7,179 bases of DNA from Pseudomonadota bacterium (GTDB lineage: Bacteria; Desulfobacterota; Anaeroferrophillalia; Anaeroferrophillales; Anaeroferrophillaceae): positions 1 to 7,179 of the forward strand of contig DQWO01000133.1 of the NCBI GenBank assembly GCA_011042595.1, read 5' to 3'. Positions 1 through 6,729 of this stretch are shown piece after piece (the first letter of the stretch is position 1; each line of letters begins with the position of its first letter). Made by a program: the position numbers and the translations under genes. Under the pieces are notes generated by a model. The model did no database searches. It saw only the letters and a list, made by a program, of their open reading frames with translations, and was not told the DNA's origin.

Positions 1-576
1 CAACAAATCTTCCAGTCGTCCTTCGGGAATTTCATCAAGGACTTGGTCAACTATTTCCAAACAATCAACAGGTTTATATCCAAGCGTTTCCATCGCGGCC
101 AACAATTCGTTTCGCTTTGTCGGGGCTCCAGATGTCGGTGATATTACCTGTTGACTCCAGGAAGAAAACTGACTTTTCTTAAGTTCTTCCCCCAGCTCAA
201 GAACCAAGCGCTGGGATAATTTTTTTCCCAGACCGGGTATTTTTGTCAACAAAGCTACATCCTGATTAACCAGCAATTGTTCAAGCTGGGCAATTTCAAC
301 TTTGGAAATAATATTAAGTGCCAGCTTGGGACCGACACCGGAAACAGACAGCAAACGCAAGAACATCCGCTGCTCTTCCCGGCTGAAAAACCCATAAAGC
401 AGTAAGCGATCATCCCGAATACGGGTTGTCACCCACAAGATAGCCGTCTGTCCCACCTCAGGGAGATGATGGTATGTACCCCCGGGGATAAGCAGGCTAT
501 AACCAACTCCTGAAACATCAACAATGATCTGGTCAGGATTTTTCTGGATCAGCAGGCCTGATATTCGGGCAATCAT
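1..576 (-). CDS. ruvA: Holliday junction branch migration protein RuvA (3' end cut by window edge)
   Basis: RuvA binds four-way DNA junctions as a tetramer and loads the RuvB motor for branch migration in recombination repair. The frame is open for 192 codons from ATG at 576 to the window edge with no stop. It begins MIARISGLLI, typical for the family. Residues 1 to about 63 form the OB-fold domain. Two helix-hairpin-helix motifs follow, SGVGPK (about 79-84) and PGLGKK (about 114-119), which contact the junction backbone. After a linker rich in Ser/Gln/Pro, residues from about 153 resemble the RuvB-binding domain III (AAMETLGYKP). RuvA is usually 190-205 residues, so only a few are probably missing. 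The start overlaps the ruvC stop in an ATGA arrangement (573-576), which implies translational coupling. RuvB is expected next but lies outside the window. Confidence 0.96.
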   Translation of the reverse strand, partial: MIARISGLLIQKNPDQIIVDVSGVGYSLLIPGGTYHHLPEVGQTAILWVTTRIRDDRLLLYGFFSREEQRMFLRLLSVSGVGPKLALNIISKVEIAQLEQLLVNQDVALLTKIPGLGKKLSQRLVLELGEELKKSQFSSWSQQVISPTSGAPTKRNELLAAMETLGYKPVDCLEIVDQVLDEIPEGRLEDLL

Positions 577-1073
577 GACGATTTTACCTTTGCTTCCCAA
601 CCCAGCAACAGCTGGTGGTGATGATGGCATATGGCTACCGCCAGAGCATCGGCGGCGTGTTCGCCGCTAACCTGCTTTAGATTCAGGATAACTGAAACCA
701 TCTGCTGTACCTGTTCCTTAGTGGCTTTTCCATAACCAACCACTGCCTGTTTCACCACTGTCGGTGGATATTCTGCAATATCCAGACCACAGTTAGCCAC
801 TGCAACCATGGCGGCACCCCGGGCCTGCCCAAGAATAATCATGCTTTTCACGTTAGGTCCGTAAAAAATACCTTCAACCGCAACCAGATCAGGATGATAT
901 TCATCCATTATCTCCATAGTAGCATGATAAAGGCGGGAAAGTTTCTGCGAGGTGTTTTTTTTTGAGGAAAGAGAAACCTGGGAGTGATGTACATGCAGCA
1001 GATCACTGCCATCACTTCTTACCAAACCAAAGCCGGTTGAAGAACTGCCGGGATCAATTCCTAATATTAACAT
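573..1073 (-). CDS. ruvC: Crossover junction endodeoxyribonuclease RuvC
   Basis: RuvC is the dimeric resolvase that cuts Holliday junctions symmetrically, working with RuvAB. The 166 residues match the family length. The RNase H-like fold is visible: IDPGSSSTGFG carries the first catalytic Asp (D7), VEGIFYGPNVKS the catalytic Glu (E67), and EHAADALAVA supplies H139 and D142. Escherichia coli has Asp at the H139 position, but His there is normal in many RuvC proteins, including that of Thermus thermophilus. The run HHHH near the C-terminus (150-153) is a minor oddity. An in-frame TGA lies two codons upstream of ATG 1073, so the start cannot be extended, and D7 sits where expected. No clear Shine-Dalgarno sequence precedes it. 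The gene follows yebC by 30 nt and overlaps ruvA by 4 nt. Confidence 0.97.
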   Translation of the reverse strand: MLILGIDPGSSSTGFGLVRSDGSDLLHVHHSQVSLSSKKNTSQKLSRLYHATMEIMDEYHPDLVAVEGIFYGPNVKSMIILGQARGAAMVAVANCGLDIAEYPPTVVKQAVVGYGKATKEQVQQMVSVILNLKQVSGEHAADALAVAICHHHHQLLLGWEAKVKSS

Positions 1074-1103
1074 TTGTCATTCATGACAGCTAAGCTAAAA
1101 TAC

Positions 1104-1859
1104 TCATCCATGCAGTTTTTCAATCAATTCCATATCAATATCAAAGTTAGCGTAAACATTCTGGACATCATCAGAATCTTCCAGTTTTTCCATCAACCGC
1201 AACATCTGTTCTGCGGCTTTCCCTTCAAGTTTGATCGTATTCTGAGGAATTTTTGTAACCTCCGCAGACACATAGACCCAACCTTTTTCATCAAAGGCCT
1301 GTTTAACCGCTTCAAAATTTTCAGTGGTGGTAATTACTTCAAAAGTACCATCCTCAGTAATCTCCTCCACATCGTCGGCACCAGCTTCCAAAGCCAGATC
1401 AAAAAGTTCCTCTTCACCAATATTCTCTTTTTCAAAAACAATCAGACCTTTGGTATCAAACATCCAGGCGACACAGCCATTTTCCCCTAGATTTCCGTTA
1501 CCTTTATTGAAAATATGTCTGATATCAGCTGCTGTCCGATTGCGGTTATCAGTCAGGATATCAACCATTACCGCTACCCCTCCCGGCCCATAACCTTCAT
1601 AGACTAACTCCTCATAAGAAACACCTTCAAGTTCCCCGGTACCTCGTTTAATGGAACGCTCAATGTTATCTTTAGGCATATTAACAGCTTTGGCTGCCGC
1701 GATCGCTGTACGCAGGCGGGGATTAGTGTCGGCATCGCCACCACCATCACGGGCAGCCACAGTAATCTCTTTGATCAGCTTGGTAAATATCTTCCCACGT
1801 TTGGCGTCTACCGCCCCCTTACGATGTTTAATGGAACTCCACTTATTATGACCTGACAT
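1104..1859 (-). CDS. yebC: YebC/PmpR/TACO1-family protein
   Basis: This is a complete 251-residue YebC-family protein, of usual length. The N-terminus [15 protein letters not shown] and the following basic segment [21 protein letters not shown] are the family hallmarks. The central acidic domain contains [13 protein letters not shown] (about 87-99), [15 protein letters not shown] (about 103-117) and CVAWMF (129-134). Family members have been described as DNA-binding regulators (PmpR) and, through mitochondrial TACO1 and later bacterial work, as translation factors that help ribosomes through difficult stretches such as polyproline. The sequence alone does not decide between these roles. An AAGGTGG Shine-Dalgarno sequence lies 4 nt before the ATG. 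It is the first gene of the yebC-ruvC-ruvA unit, downstream of a terminator and a promoter, an order common across bacteria. Confidence 0.96.
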   Translation of the reverse strand: MSGHNKWSSIKHRKGAVDAKRGKIFTKLIKEITVAARDGGGDADTNPRLRTAIAAAKAVNMPKDNIERSIKRGTGELEGVSYEELVYEGYGPGGVAVMVDILTDNRNRTAADIRHIFNKGNGNLGENGCVAWMFDTKGLIVFEKENIGEEELFDLALEAGADDVEEITEDGTFEVITTTENFEAVKQAFDEKGWVYVSAEVTKIPQNTIKLEGKAAEQMLRLMEKLEDSDDVQNVYANFDIDMELIEKLHG

Positions 1860-1948
1860 CTTTCCACCTTGGTAAATCTTAAAATAACTTAAATATCACT
1901 AGACTCCATGAAGAAGCAATGATCCTGAGGACAATCACTACAGCAAAT

Positions 1949-1977
1949 ATGTAACGCAACAACCAACTATCTGTCAA
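1949..1977 (-). promoter_or_regulatory. Sigma70-type promoter of the yebC-ruvC-ruvA operon
   Basis: On the minus strand a perfect -35 box TTGACA (1977-1972) is followed, after 17 nt, by TTACAT (1954-1949), a weak -10 box with 3 of 6 consensus bases. An 18-nt spacer would give TACATA, which is equally weak. The site lies 5 bp past the hppA terminator hairpin and its T-tract, where a new transcription unit should begin. Transcription would start near 1942 and give a leader of about 80 nt before yebC. I see no CTG-N10-CAG type LexA box nearby, although ruv genes are SOS-regulated in E. coli. Confidence 0.6.
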
Positions 1978-1982
1978 GGTTG

Positions 1983-2014
1983 AAAAAAAGGGGCCGGCTT
2001 AGAAAGCCGACCCC
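1983..2014 (-). terminator. Intrinsic terminator after hppA
   Basis: In the minus-strand transcript GGGGUCGGCUU (2014-2004) pairs with AAGCCGGCCCC (2000-1990) across a 3-nt loop, followed by seven U (1989-1983). The stem is 11 bp. The one imperfect pair is a G-U wobble when read on the minus strand but a C-A mismatch when read on the plus strand, which confirms the orientation. It begins 28 nt past the hppA stop and closes that transcription unit. Confidence 0.93.
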
Positions 2015-2042
2015 AGAATTTTCACCATCATACCGCCAGTAA

Positions 2043-4037
2043 CTACATAACTGCCAGCAAAGGTGCAATAACCAGAGAAACAATGGACATCAATTTGATC
2101 AGGATGTTCATTGAAGGACCAGAGGTATCCTTGAAAGGATCACCAACCGTATCCCCGGTAACCGCCGCCTTATGGGCATCGGAACCTTTACCGCCAAAAT
2201 TACCAGACTCAATGTATTTTTTAGCGTTGTCCCAGGCACCACCGGCATTGGACATAAAGAGAGCCATGAATACACCGGTCAGGGTTGCACCAGCCAACGT
2301 GCCGCCCAAAGCCTCTGGGCCAAGAAGAAAACCCACCAGGATCGGAGTAATAACCGCCGTCATCCCCGGAAGAATCATCTCTTTCAGGGAAGCTGCAGTG
2401 CTGATATCAACGCATTTACTATATTCCGGTTTGCCGGTTCCTTCCATAATTCCGGGAATCTCACGGAACTGACGCCGTACCTCTTCCACCATCGCAAAAG
2501 CCGCTTTACCCACGGAAGACATGGTCATGGCCCCAACCAGGAAGGGAACAATCCCGCCAATAAACATCCCAATAACCACCATCGGATTGGTCAGGTTGAT
2601 GACTTTAAGTCCAACCGCTGAGCTGTAGGCGGCAAAAAGAGCCAAAGCGGTCAGGGCGGCAGAACCAATGGCAAATCCCTTACCGATAGCTGCGGTAGTA
2701 TTACCCAAAGCATCCAGTCCATCAGTGATTTTCCGGGTTTCTTCACCCAGACCGGCCATTTCAGAGATTCCACCGGCATTATCAGCTATGGGACCATATG
2801 CATCAACGGACATGGTTACGCCAACCGTTGACAGCATGCCAACCGCGGCAATACCAATGCCATAAAGGCCAATAAGTTTATAGCTGCCAAAGATGGCGGC
2901 ACAGATGAGCAGAACAGGGATAGCGCAACTCTCCAACCCCACAGCTAAACCGGTGATGATATTGGTACCCGGTCCGGTTAAACTGGCTTCAGCAATTTTT
3001 CTAATTGGGGCTGCAGCGGTATAGTATTCGGTTACCAAACCGATCATGATGCCGCACAAACAGCCAAAAAGTACCGCCCAGAAAGCCCCGATCGGCAAAC
3101 CCAGCATTTTACCAACATAGTAGGAACCAGCCAGCATGGCCACGGCACCGATAAAAGTACAATAACGCAAAGCATCAGCAGGACTATATTTCTCCAGAAT
3201 TTTCATGGATAAGATTCCCAGGATGGAACTGACAATCCCGATCATGACCACGAGCAGTGGAAAAGACATAAACTGATAGCGCAGGCCGGAAAACAAAGGC
3301 CCGGAAGCTGTTGCCGCGATAGCAATGGTCGCGATAATCGAACCGACATAGGACTCGAAAATATCGGCACCCATACCGGCGATATCACCAACATTGTCAC
3401 CAACATTGTCGGCAATGGTTGCCGGGTTGCGAGGATCATCCTCAGGAATCCCGGCTTCAACTTTACCAACCAGGTCAGCACCAACATCAGCTGCCTTAGT
3501 ATAAATTCCACCACCAACCCTGGCAAACAGGGCAATGGAACTGGCACCCATGGCAAACCCATTAATATATTTAGCTGATTCGGGATCACCACCAAACAGG
3601 TAGAAAAGAACGCCTACGCCAATAAGACCCAGAGCGGCAACACTCATACCCATGACGGCGCCGCCACTGAAAGCAACGCTGAGGGCCTTCGCCTGTCCTG
3701 ACTGATTAGCTGCAGCAGAAGTCCTGACGTTGGCCTTGGTTGCCGCCATCATACCAAAATAGCCGGCCAGCACCGAACAGATCGCCCCTCCTAGAAAGGC
3801 ATATGCTGTCTGCGGATTGAGGAAAATAAACAACAAAACAAAAACCGCTACTACAAAAAGAGCCAGGATCCTGTACTCACGCTTCAGGAAAGCCATCGCC
3901 CCTTCATGAATAGCATCCGCAAGTTCCCGCATTTTGGTCGTCCCTACCGGCTGCTTAACAACATACGCGTAGAGCACACCAGCTACCAGGAGACCTATGA
4001 TCCCCAGAATTGGTGCATAAATCGTCAAATTCTCCAT
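2043..4037 (-). CDS. hppA: Membrane-bound ion-translocating pyrophosphatase, K+-dependent type
   Basis: This integral membrane enzyme hydrolyses pyrophosphate and uses the energy to pump H+ or Na+ out of the cytoplasm. The 664 residues form many hydrophobic segments, as expected for the 16-helix family. Active-site motifs are intact: [11 protein letters not shown] (184-194, the D/E-X7-K-X-E signature), [17 protein letters not shown] (209-218), [14 protein letters not shown] (410-423) and, near the C-terminus, [26 protein letters not shown] (445-454) has Ala at the position where K+-independent enzymes carry Lys and Gly where they carry Thr, so K+ dependence is expected. Glu228 in [10 protein letters not shown] sits at the place seen in Na+-pumping members. 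A perfect AAGGAGG Shine-Dalgarno sequence lies 6 nt before the ATG. The gene is followed by a strong terminator. The ion pumped cannot be fixed from sequence alone. Confidence 0.97.
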   Translation of the reverse strand: MENLTIYAPILGIIGLLVAGVLYAYVVKQPVGTTKMRELADAIHEGAMAFLKREYRILALFVVAVFVLLFIFLNPQTAYAFLGGAICSVLAGYFGMMAATKANVRTSAAANQSGQAKALSVAFSGGAVMGMSVAALGLIGVGVLFYLFGGDPESAKYINGFAMGASSIALFARVGGGIYTKAADVGADLVGKVEAGIPEDDPRNPATIADNVGDNVGDIAGMGADIFESYVGSIIATIAIAATASGPLFSGLRYQFMSFPLLVVMIGIVSSILGILSMKILEKYSPADALRYCTFIGAVAMLAGSYYVGKMLGLPIGAFWAVLFGCLCGIMIGLVTEYYTAAAPIRKIAEASLTGPGTNIITGLAVGLESCAIPVLLICAAIFGSYKLIGLYGIGIAAVGMLSTVGVTMSVDAYGPIADNAGGISEMAGLGEETRKITDGLDALGNTTAAIGKGFAIGSAALTALALFAAYSSAVGLKVINLTNPMVVIGMFIGGIVPFLVGAMTMSSVGKAAFAMVEEVRRQFREIPGIMEGTGKPEYSKCVDISTAASLKEMILPGMTAVITPILVGFLLGPEALGGTLAGATLTGVFMALFMSNAGGAWDNAKKYIESGNFGGKGSDAHKAAVTGDTVGDPFKDTSGPSMNILIKLMSIVSLVIAPLLAVM

Positions 4038-4078
4038 CCTTTTCCTCCTTAGCCAAATGAGTTAATTAAGATTAAAAT

Positions 4079-4087
4079 AAAATATCA
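4079..4087 (-). promoter_or_regulatory. Candidate extended -10 promoter for hppA
   Basis: The 109-bp spacer between pth and hppA is AT-rich and holds no clear terminator. On the minus strand TGATATTTT (4087-4079) reads as an extended -10 element (TG-N-TATTTT, 4 of 6 bases of TATAAT), and would start transcription about 35 nt before the hppA ATG. No matching -35 box is present 16-18 nt upstream. hppA may simply be co-transcribed with pth. Weak call. Confidence 0.25.
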
Positions 4088-4146
4088 CTTGAGACAACCT
4101 TCATAATAAGTCGCCTTTTTGCCATTTATTTCCTCATCCTAGCCTG

Positions 4147-4728
4147 TTAATTATCACGACTGTGAAAAAAGTTCATTGTTTTTTCAAGACCATCCTGAAT
4201 GATCATCTGCACAGCATTTGCGGCTTCAGCCACCACCCGCTGTCTGGCATCCTGCTCTTCCGGCGCAAAGGGTGTCAAAACATAGTCAATCACATCTATC
4301 GGTCGCTCTTCAAGCCCTATGCCCAGGCGGATACGTAAAAACTCATTGGTTCCCAGCGATTCAATAACTGATTGAACCCCTTTATGCCCACCGGATCCAC
4401 CGCCTGATTTAATCTTTATTTTCCCCAGCGGAATATCCAAATCATCATGGATGATGATAATCTGCGCTGGTCCCCGCAACTGATAAAACTTCGCCAGGAC
4501 CGCAACCGCACGTCCACTCAGATTCATATAGGTGAGCGGTTTTACCAAAGCAACCGAACGTGAGTCCAACTCACCCACAGCCACCTCTGCCTCCAATGAG
4601 GAAAGACGGCAAAAAGGCACATCCATTTTGCGGGCAAGCTCATCAACTGCCAAAAAACCAAAATTATGCCTGGTATCACGGTATTCTTTCCCCCGGTTGC
4701 CCAAGCCAACAACCAGAAAATCCGCCAT
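4147..4728 (-). CDS. pth: Peptidyl-tRNA hydrolase (Pth)
   Basis: Pth cleaves the ester bond of peptidyl-tRNAs dropped from ribosomes and so recycles tRNA in the cytoplasm. The 193 residues match the family. Key residues are visible by comparison with E. coli Pth: N11 in GLGNRGKEY, catalytic H21 in TRHNFG, N69 in TYMNLSG and D95 in HDDLDIP. The glycine-rich loop GGGSGGHKGVQS has Lys116 where E. coli has the conserved Asn114 (GGHNG); this is a real codon in the sequence (AAA), not a frame error. The enzyme otherwise looks intact. The start at 4728 agrees with the family N-terminus but is preceded only by a weak GAAG. The gene begins 23 nt after the rplY stop, so coupling to rplY translation is likely; rplY-pth is a common pair. 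Confidence 0.96.
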   Translation of the reverse strand: MADFLVVGLGNRGKEYRDTRHNFGFLAVDELARKMDVPFCRLSSLEAEVAVGELDSRSVALVKPLTYMNLSGRAVAVLAKFYQLRGPAQIIIIHDDLDIPLGKIKIKSGGGSGGHKGVQSVIESLGTNEFLRIRLGIGLEERPIDVIDYVLTPFAPEEQDARQRVVAEAANAVQMIIQDGLEKTMNFFHSRDN

Positions 4729-4751
4729 CTTCGTGCAAGAATTGACGATGA

Positions 4752-5390
4752 CTATTCTTCAGCCTCTTCAGCAACTTCTTCAGCAGCTTCCTCTCCCACT
4801 TCAACTTCTTCAGCCTCGGGTTCAGCTTCCGCTTTGGGAGCCTGAACGGTAACGATAGTAAAATTTACCGGAGAAACAAATTCAATCCCGGCAATATCAA
4901 GATCATTTACATGAATAGCATCACCAATATCCAGGGCTGAAACATCTATTTTAAGCATTTCCGGAATTTCCCGGGGCAAGCATCTGATTTCCAATGAACG
5001 CCTTATCGGCTGCAACAGGCCACCTTTGGCTATGCCCTCCGCTTTACCTTCAAAACTCAATGGAACTTCAACCTCAATCGGAACTCCAATACGGATACTG
5101 TAAAAATCAAGGTGGGAAACACGCCCGGTAACCGGATGATATTGAACATCTTTAACAACAGCCAGTCTTTCTTCATCCTTGTTATTATCACCAGATGCAA
5201 GAGACACCAGCATACTCTGCCCATACTTTTCAAAAAAACGATTCAAAGTGTGTTCATTGACCGCCAAAGGTGTGGGCTCTACTTCCTCCCCATATAACAC
5301 TGCGGGAACCAGGCCTTCAGTACGCATTTTTTTAACCGCACTTTTACCCAACGCGCTTCGGGACTGAACTTCTAACTCAGCAATAGCCAT
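4752..5390 (-). CDS. rplY: 50S ribosomal protein L25, general stress (Ctc) form
   Basis: Ribosomal protein bL25 binds 5S rRNA in the large subunit. At 212 residues this is the long two-domain Ctc/TL5 form rather than the roughly 95-residue E. coli L25. Residues about 5-95 are the 5S-binding domain (RSALGKSAVKKMRTEG, VPAVLYG, HPVTGRVSHLDFY). Residues about 100-185 form the beta-rich C-terminal domain (VEVPLSFEGKAEGIAKGG, LEIRCLPREIPE). A highly acidic tail follows (about 187-212, 14 Glu in 26 residues and no basic residue), which is usual in the long forms. GGAGGT (5406-5401) lies 10 nt before the ATG and serves as Shine-Dalgarno sequence. It leads a unit with pth and may have its own promoter just upstream. 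Confidence 0.95.
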   Translation of the reverse strand: MAIAELEVQSRSALGKSAVKKMRTEGLVPAVLYGEEVEPTPLAVNEHTLNRFFEKYGQSMLVSLASGDNNKDEERLAVVKDVQYHPVTGRVSHLDFYSIRIGVPIEVEVPLSFEGKAEGIAKGGLLQPIRRSLEIRCLPREIPEMLKIDVSALDIGDAIHVNDLDIAGIEFVSPVNFTIVTVQAPKAEAEPEAEEVEVGEEAAEEVAEEAEE

Positions 5391-5411
5391 ACGACTTTAA
5401 ACCTCCATAAA

Positions 5412-5420
5412 ATTATAACA
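5412..5420 (-). promoter_or_regulatory. Extended -10 promoter candidate for rplY-pth
   Basis: The minus strand reads TGTTATAAT (5420-5412), a perfect TG-N-TATAAT extended -10 element. No good -35 box lies 16-18 nt upstream (AACTGA at 17 nt). The expected start near 5405-5406 falls on the first bases of the GGAGGT Shine-Dalgarno sequence, giving a very short leader of about 15 nt. It lies directly after the terminator-like structure behind prs, which favours separate initiation for rplY-pth. Confidence 0.45.
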
Positions 5421-5429
5421 GAAACCAAC

Positions 5430-5496
5430 AAAAATCAGTTGCCTGAAACTATAAATTCAGGATTGCACTATCATGATTAAGAAAACAGGCAACTGA
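5430..5496 (-). terminator. Long-loop terminator-like hairpin at the end of prs
   Basis: An 11-bp perfect inverted repeat pairs UCAGUUGCCUG (5496-5486, inside the last prs codons) with CAGGCAACUGA (5445-5435), followed directly by five U (5434-5430). This resembles an intrinsic terminator on the minus strand, but the loop is 40 nt long and contains the prs stop codon. A second, smaller hairpin (CCUGAA 5461-5456 with UUCAGG 5447-5442, 8-nt loop) uses four bases of the same 3' arm, so the two cannot form together fully. It could terminate or attenuate read-through from prs to rplY. Confidence 0.45.
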
Positions 5497-6415
5497 CAGA
5501 ATCCTCTATATATATCCTTTTAATGGCATCAGCAAACAAGCCGGAGACTGATAGAACTTCAATCTTATCACATTGAGCAACATTGTCATGAACAGGAATA
5601 CTATTTGTAACGACAACCTTTGACAACCGTGATTGTGCTATTCGTTCGATAGCCGGCCCCGAAAGAACCCCGTGAGAAGCAAAACCATACACCTTGAGGG
5701 CACCTTCTTCCATCAGAACATTAGCCGCCTTGGTGAGTGTTCCGGCAGTATCGATCATATCATCAATAATAACGGCCACTTTACCTTTGATATCACCAAT
5801 GACATTCATCTCTTCCAGGACATTTGGACCACTGCGCCGTTTATCAATAATCACCAGAGATGACCCTAATCTTTTTGCGTATGCCCGTGCCCGCTCAACA
5901 CCACCGGCATCCGGGGAGACAACGGCAATCTCACCCTCAATATTTTCTTTAACGTACTGGACCAAAACCGGCAGAGCATACAAGTGATCAACGGGGATAT
6001 CAAAAAAACCCTGAATCTGACCTGCATGAAGATCCATGGCTATCACCCGATCAGTGCCAGCTACGGTAAGCAGATCAGCCACCAGCTTTGCACTGATTGG
6101 TGCCCGGGGAGCAACTTTACGATCCTGACGGGCATAACCATAATAGGGAATTACGGCATTAATCTCAGATGCCGAGGCACGTTTCAAGGCATCGATGATA
6201 ATCAGCAATTCCATCAGATTTGTATTAACCGGATCACAGGTAGACTGGATCACGAAGGCACGCATCCCCCTCATGCTCTCATGGATTTCCACCATGATTT
6301 CGCCATCACTGAATCGCTTCACCACACTTTTGCTCAGGGGCACCCCCAAGTGACGGCAAACAGAGTCAGCCAACTCAGTATTGGAACTACCCGTGACTAT
6401 TTTCAATCTTTCCAT
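5477..6415 (-). CDS. prs: Ribose-phosphate pyrophosphokinase (PRPP synthetase, class I)
   Basis: This enzyme transfers pyrophosphate from ATP to ribose 5-phosphate to make PRPP, the precursor for purines, pyrimidines, NAD, histidine and tryptophan. The 312 residues are the usual class I length. Visible motifs are KIVTGSSN and KRFSDGEI at the N-terminus, the ATP-side loop YYGYARQDRK (91-100), the metal-binding His in DLHAGQIQGFFDIP (H130), the catalytic flexible loop DKRRSGPN (191-198) and the ribose-phosphate binding loop IIDDMIDTAGT (216-226). All appear intact. ATG 6415 fits the family start; the ribosome site is modest (AAAGGT, 6426-6421). The gene follows tRNA-Gln by 86 bp and may be read through from it, since I see no convincing promoter in that spacer. 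Confidence 0.97.
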   Translation of the reverse strand: MERLKIVTGSSNTELADSVCRHLGVPLSKSVVKRFSDGEIMVEIHESMRGMRAFVIQSTCDPVNTNLMELLIIIDALKRASASEINAVIPYYGYARQDRKVAPRAPISAKLVADLLTVAGTDRVIAMDLHAGQIQGFFDIPVDHLYALPVLVQYVKENIEGEIAVVSPDAGGVERARAYAKRLGSSLVIIDKRRSGPNVLEEMNVIGDIKGKVAVIIDDMIDTAGTLTKAANVLMEEGALKVYGFASHGVLSGPAIERIAQSRLSKVVVTNSIPVHDNVAQCDKIEVLSVSGLFADAIKRIYIEDSVSCLFS

Positions 6416-6430
6416 TAAAAACCTTTTAAA

Positions 6431-6442
6431 GCTCCAGGGAGC
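6431..6442. repeat. Short palindrome upstream of prs
   Basis: GCTCCAGGGAGC is a 5-bp inverted repeat around a 2-bp centre, 16-27 bp upstream of the prs ATG in the 86-bp tRNA-prs spacer. The loop is too short for a full RNA stem, so it would fit a protein-binding dyad better than a hairpin. The rest of this spacer (6416-6501) shows nothing further that I can name. It may be chance. Confidence 0.3.
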
Positions 6443-6501
6443 ATAAAACCAGAGAAAAACTTATTACATGACTGGGAAAAACCTATATCTTCAATATTAT
6501 C

Positions 6502-6576
6502 TGGCTGGGGTGGGAGGATTCGAACCTCCGAATGCAGGCTCCAAAGGCCTGTGTCTTACCGCTTGACGACACCCCA
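6502..6576 (-). tRNA. tRNA-Gln (anticodon UUG)
   Basis: Read on the minus strand, acceptor arms TGGGGTG (6576-6570) and CACCCCA (6512-6506) pair over 7 bp. Discriminator G (6505) and an encoded CCA (6504-6502) follow. The anticodon stem CAGGC/GCCTG encloses the loop CTTTGGA with anticodon TTG at 6544-6542, which reads CAA and, by wobble, CAG. The T arm GGAGG-TTCGAAT-CCTCC is canonical. U at position 1 is typical of tRNA-Gln, whose weak first acceptor pair is an identity feature for glutaminyl-tRNA synthetase. The total is 75 nt with CCA. A tRNA-Gln between ispE and prs is a known arrangement in Desulfobacterota, from memory. Confidence 0.97.
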
Positions 6577-6582
6577 ACAATT

Positions 6583-6609
6583 ATTACAAAACAATAAAAG
6601 CAATTTCAC
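6583..6609 (-). promoter_or_regulatory. Weak promoter candidate for tRNA-Gln
   Basis: The minus strand has TGTAAT (6588-6583, 5 of 6 bases of the -10 consensus) with GTGAAA (6609-6604, 4 of 6 of the -35 consensus) at a short spacing of 15 nt. The start point would fall almost on the first base of the tRNA, leaving essentially no 5' leader. Either the true promoter is further up or initiation is unusual. The stretch 6610-6660 shows no better candidate that I can see. Confidence 0.22.
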
Positions 6610-6660
6610 GGCGCCGACCTGAAAGGATTACGCTCAAAAACCAGCTATCTGCAACCCAAG

Positions 6661-6689
6661 AAAAAACGGGCATTGCATGCGCCAGCCCG
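6661..6689 (-). terminator. Hairpin plus T6, possible terminator between ispE and tRNA-Gln
   Basis: On the minus strand CGGGC (6689-6685) pairs with GCCCG (6671-6667) across a 13-nt loop and is followed by six T (6666-6661). The stem is short but entirely G-C, and the T-run is uninterrupted. It would stop transcripts coming from ispE and leave tRNA-Gln to start separately. It is a second termination signal after the palindrome nearer the ispE stop. Confidence 0.5.
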
Positions 6690-6729
6690 ATAATTGGACC
6701 CTCCCCATAAATAAAGAACATCCCCGGGG

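Noticed and set aside
573..1073. RuvC with His139 in place of the E. coli Asp138 as a possible catalytic defect
   Set aside because: His at this position is normal in many active RuvC proteins, including that of Thermus thermophilus.
1074..1851. Plus-strand open frames opposite yebC
   Set aside because: They lie antisense to a clear YebC coding region, have no family features or ribosome sites, and reflect the codon bias of the real gene.
1860..1948. LexA/SOS box before yebC-ruvCA
   Set aside because: Only a CTG-N13-CAG pair is present, which does not match the E. coli box spacing; no other known LexA motif was recognised.
2083..2865. Plus-strand open frames opposite hppA
   Set aside because: They are antisense shadows of the pyrophosphatase with no recognisable protein features.
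3242..3595. Minus-strand 117-codon frame inside hppA
   Set aside because: It is a frame-shifted reading of the intact hppA frame, which continues without a break through the same bases.
4532..5367. Plus-strand frames over pth and rplY, one rich in Gln/Leu/Pro
   Set aside because: The repetitive composition is the complement of the Glu/Ala codons in the acidic tail of bL25 and not a separate low-complexity gene.
5633..6418. Plus-strand frames opposite prs
   Set aside because: They are antisense to a full-length PRPP synthetase with all motifs intact.
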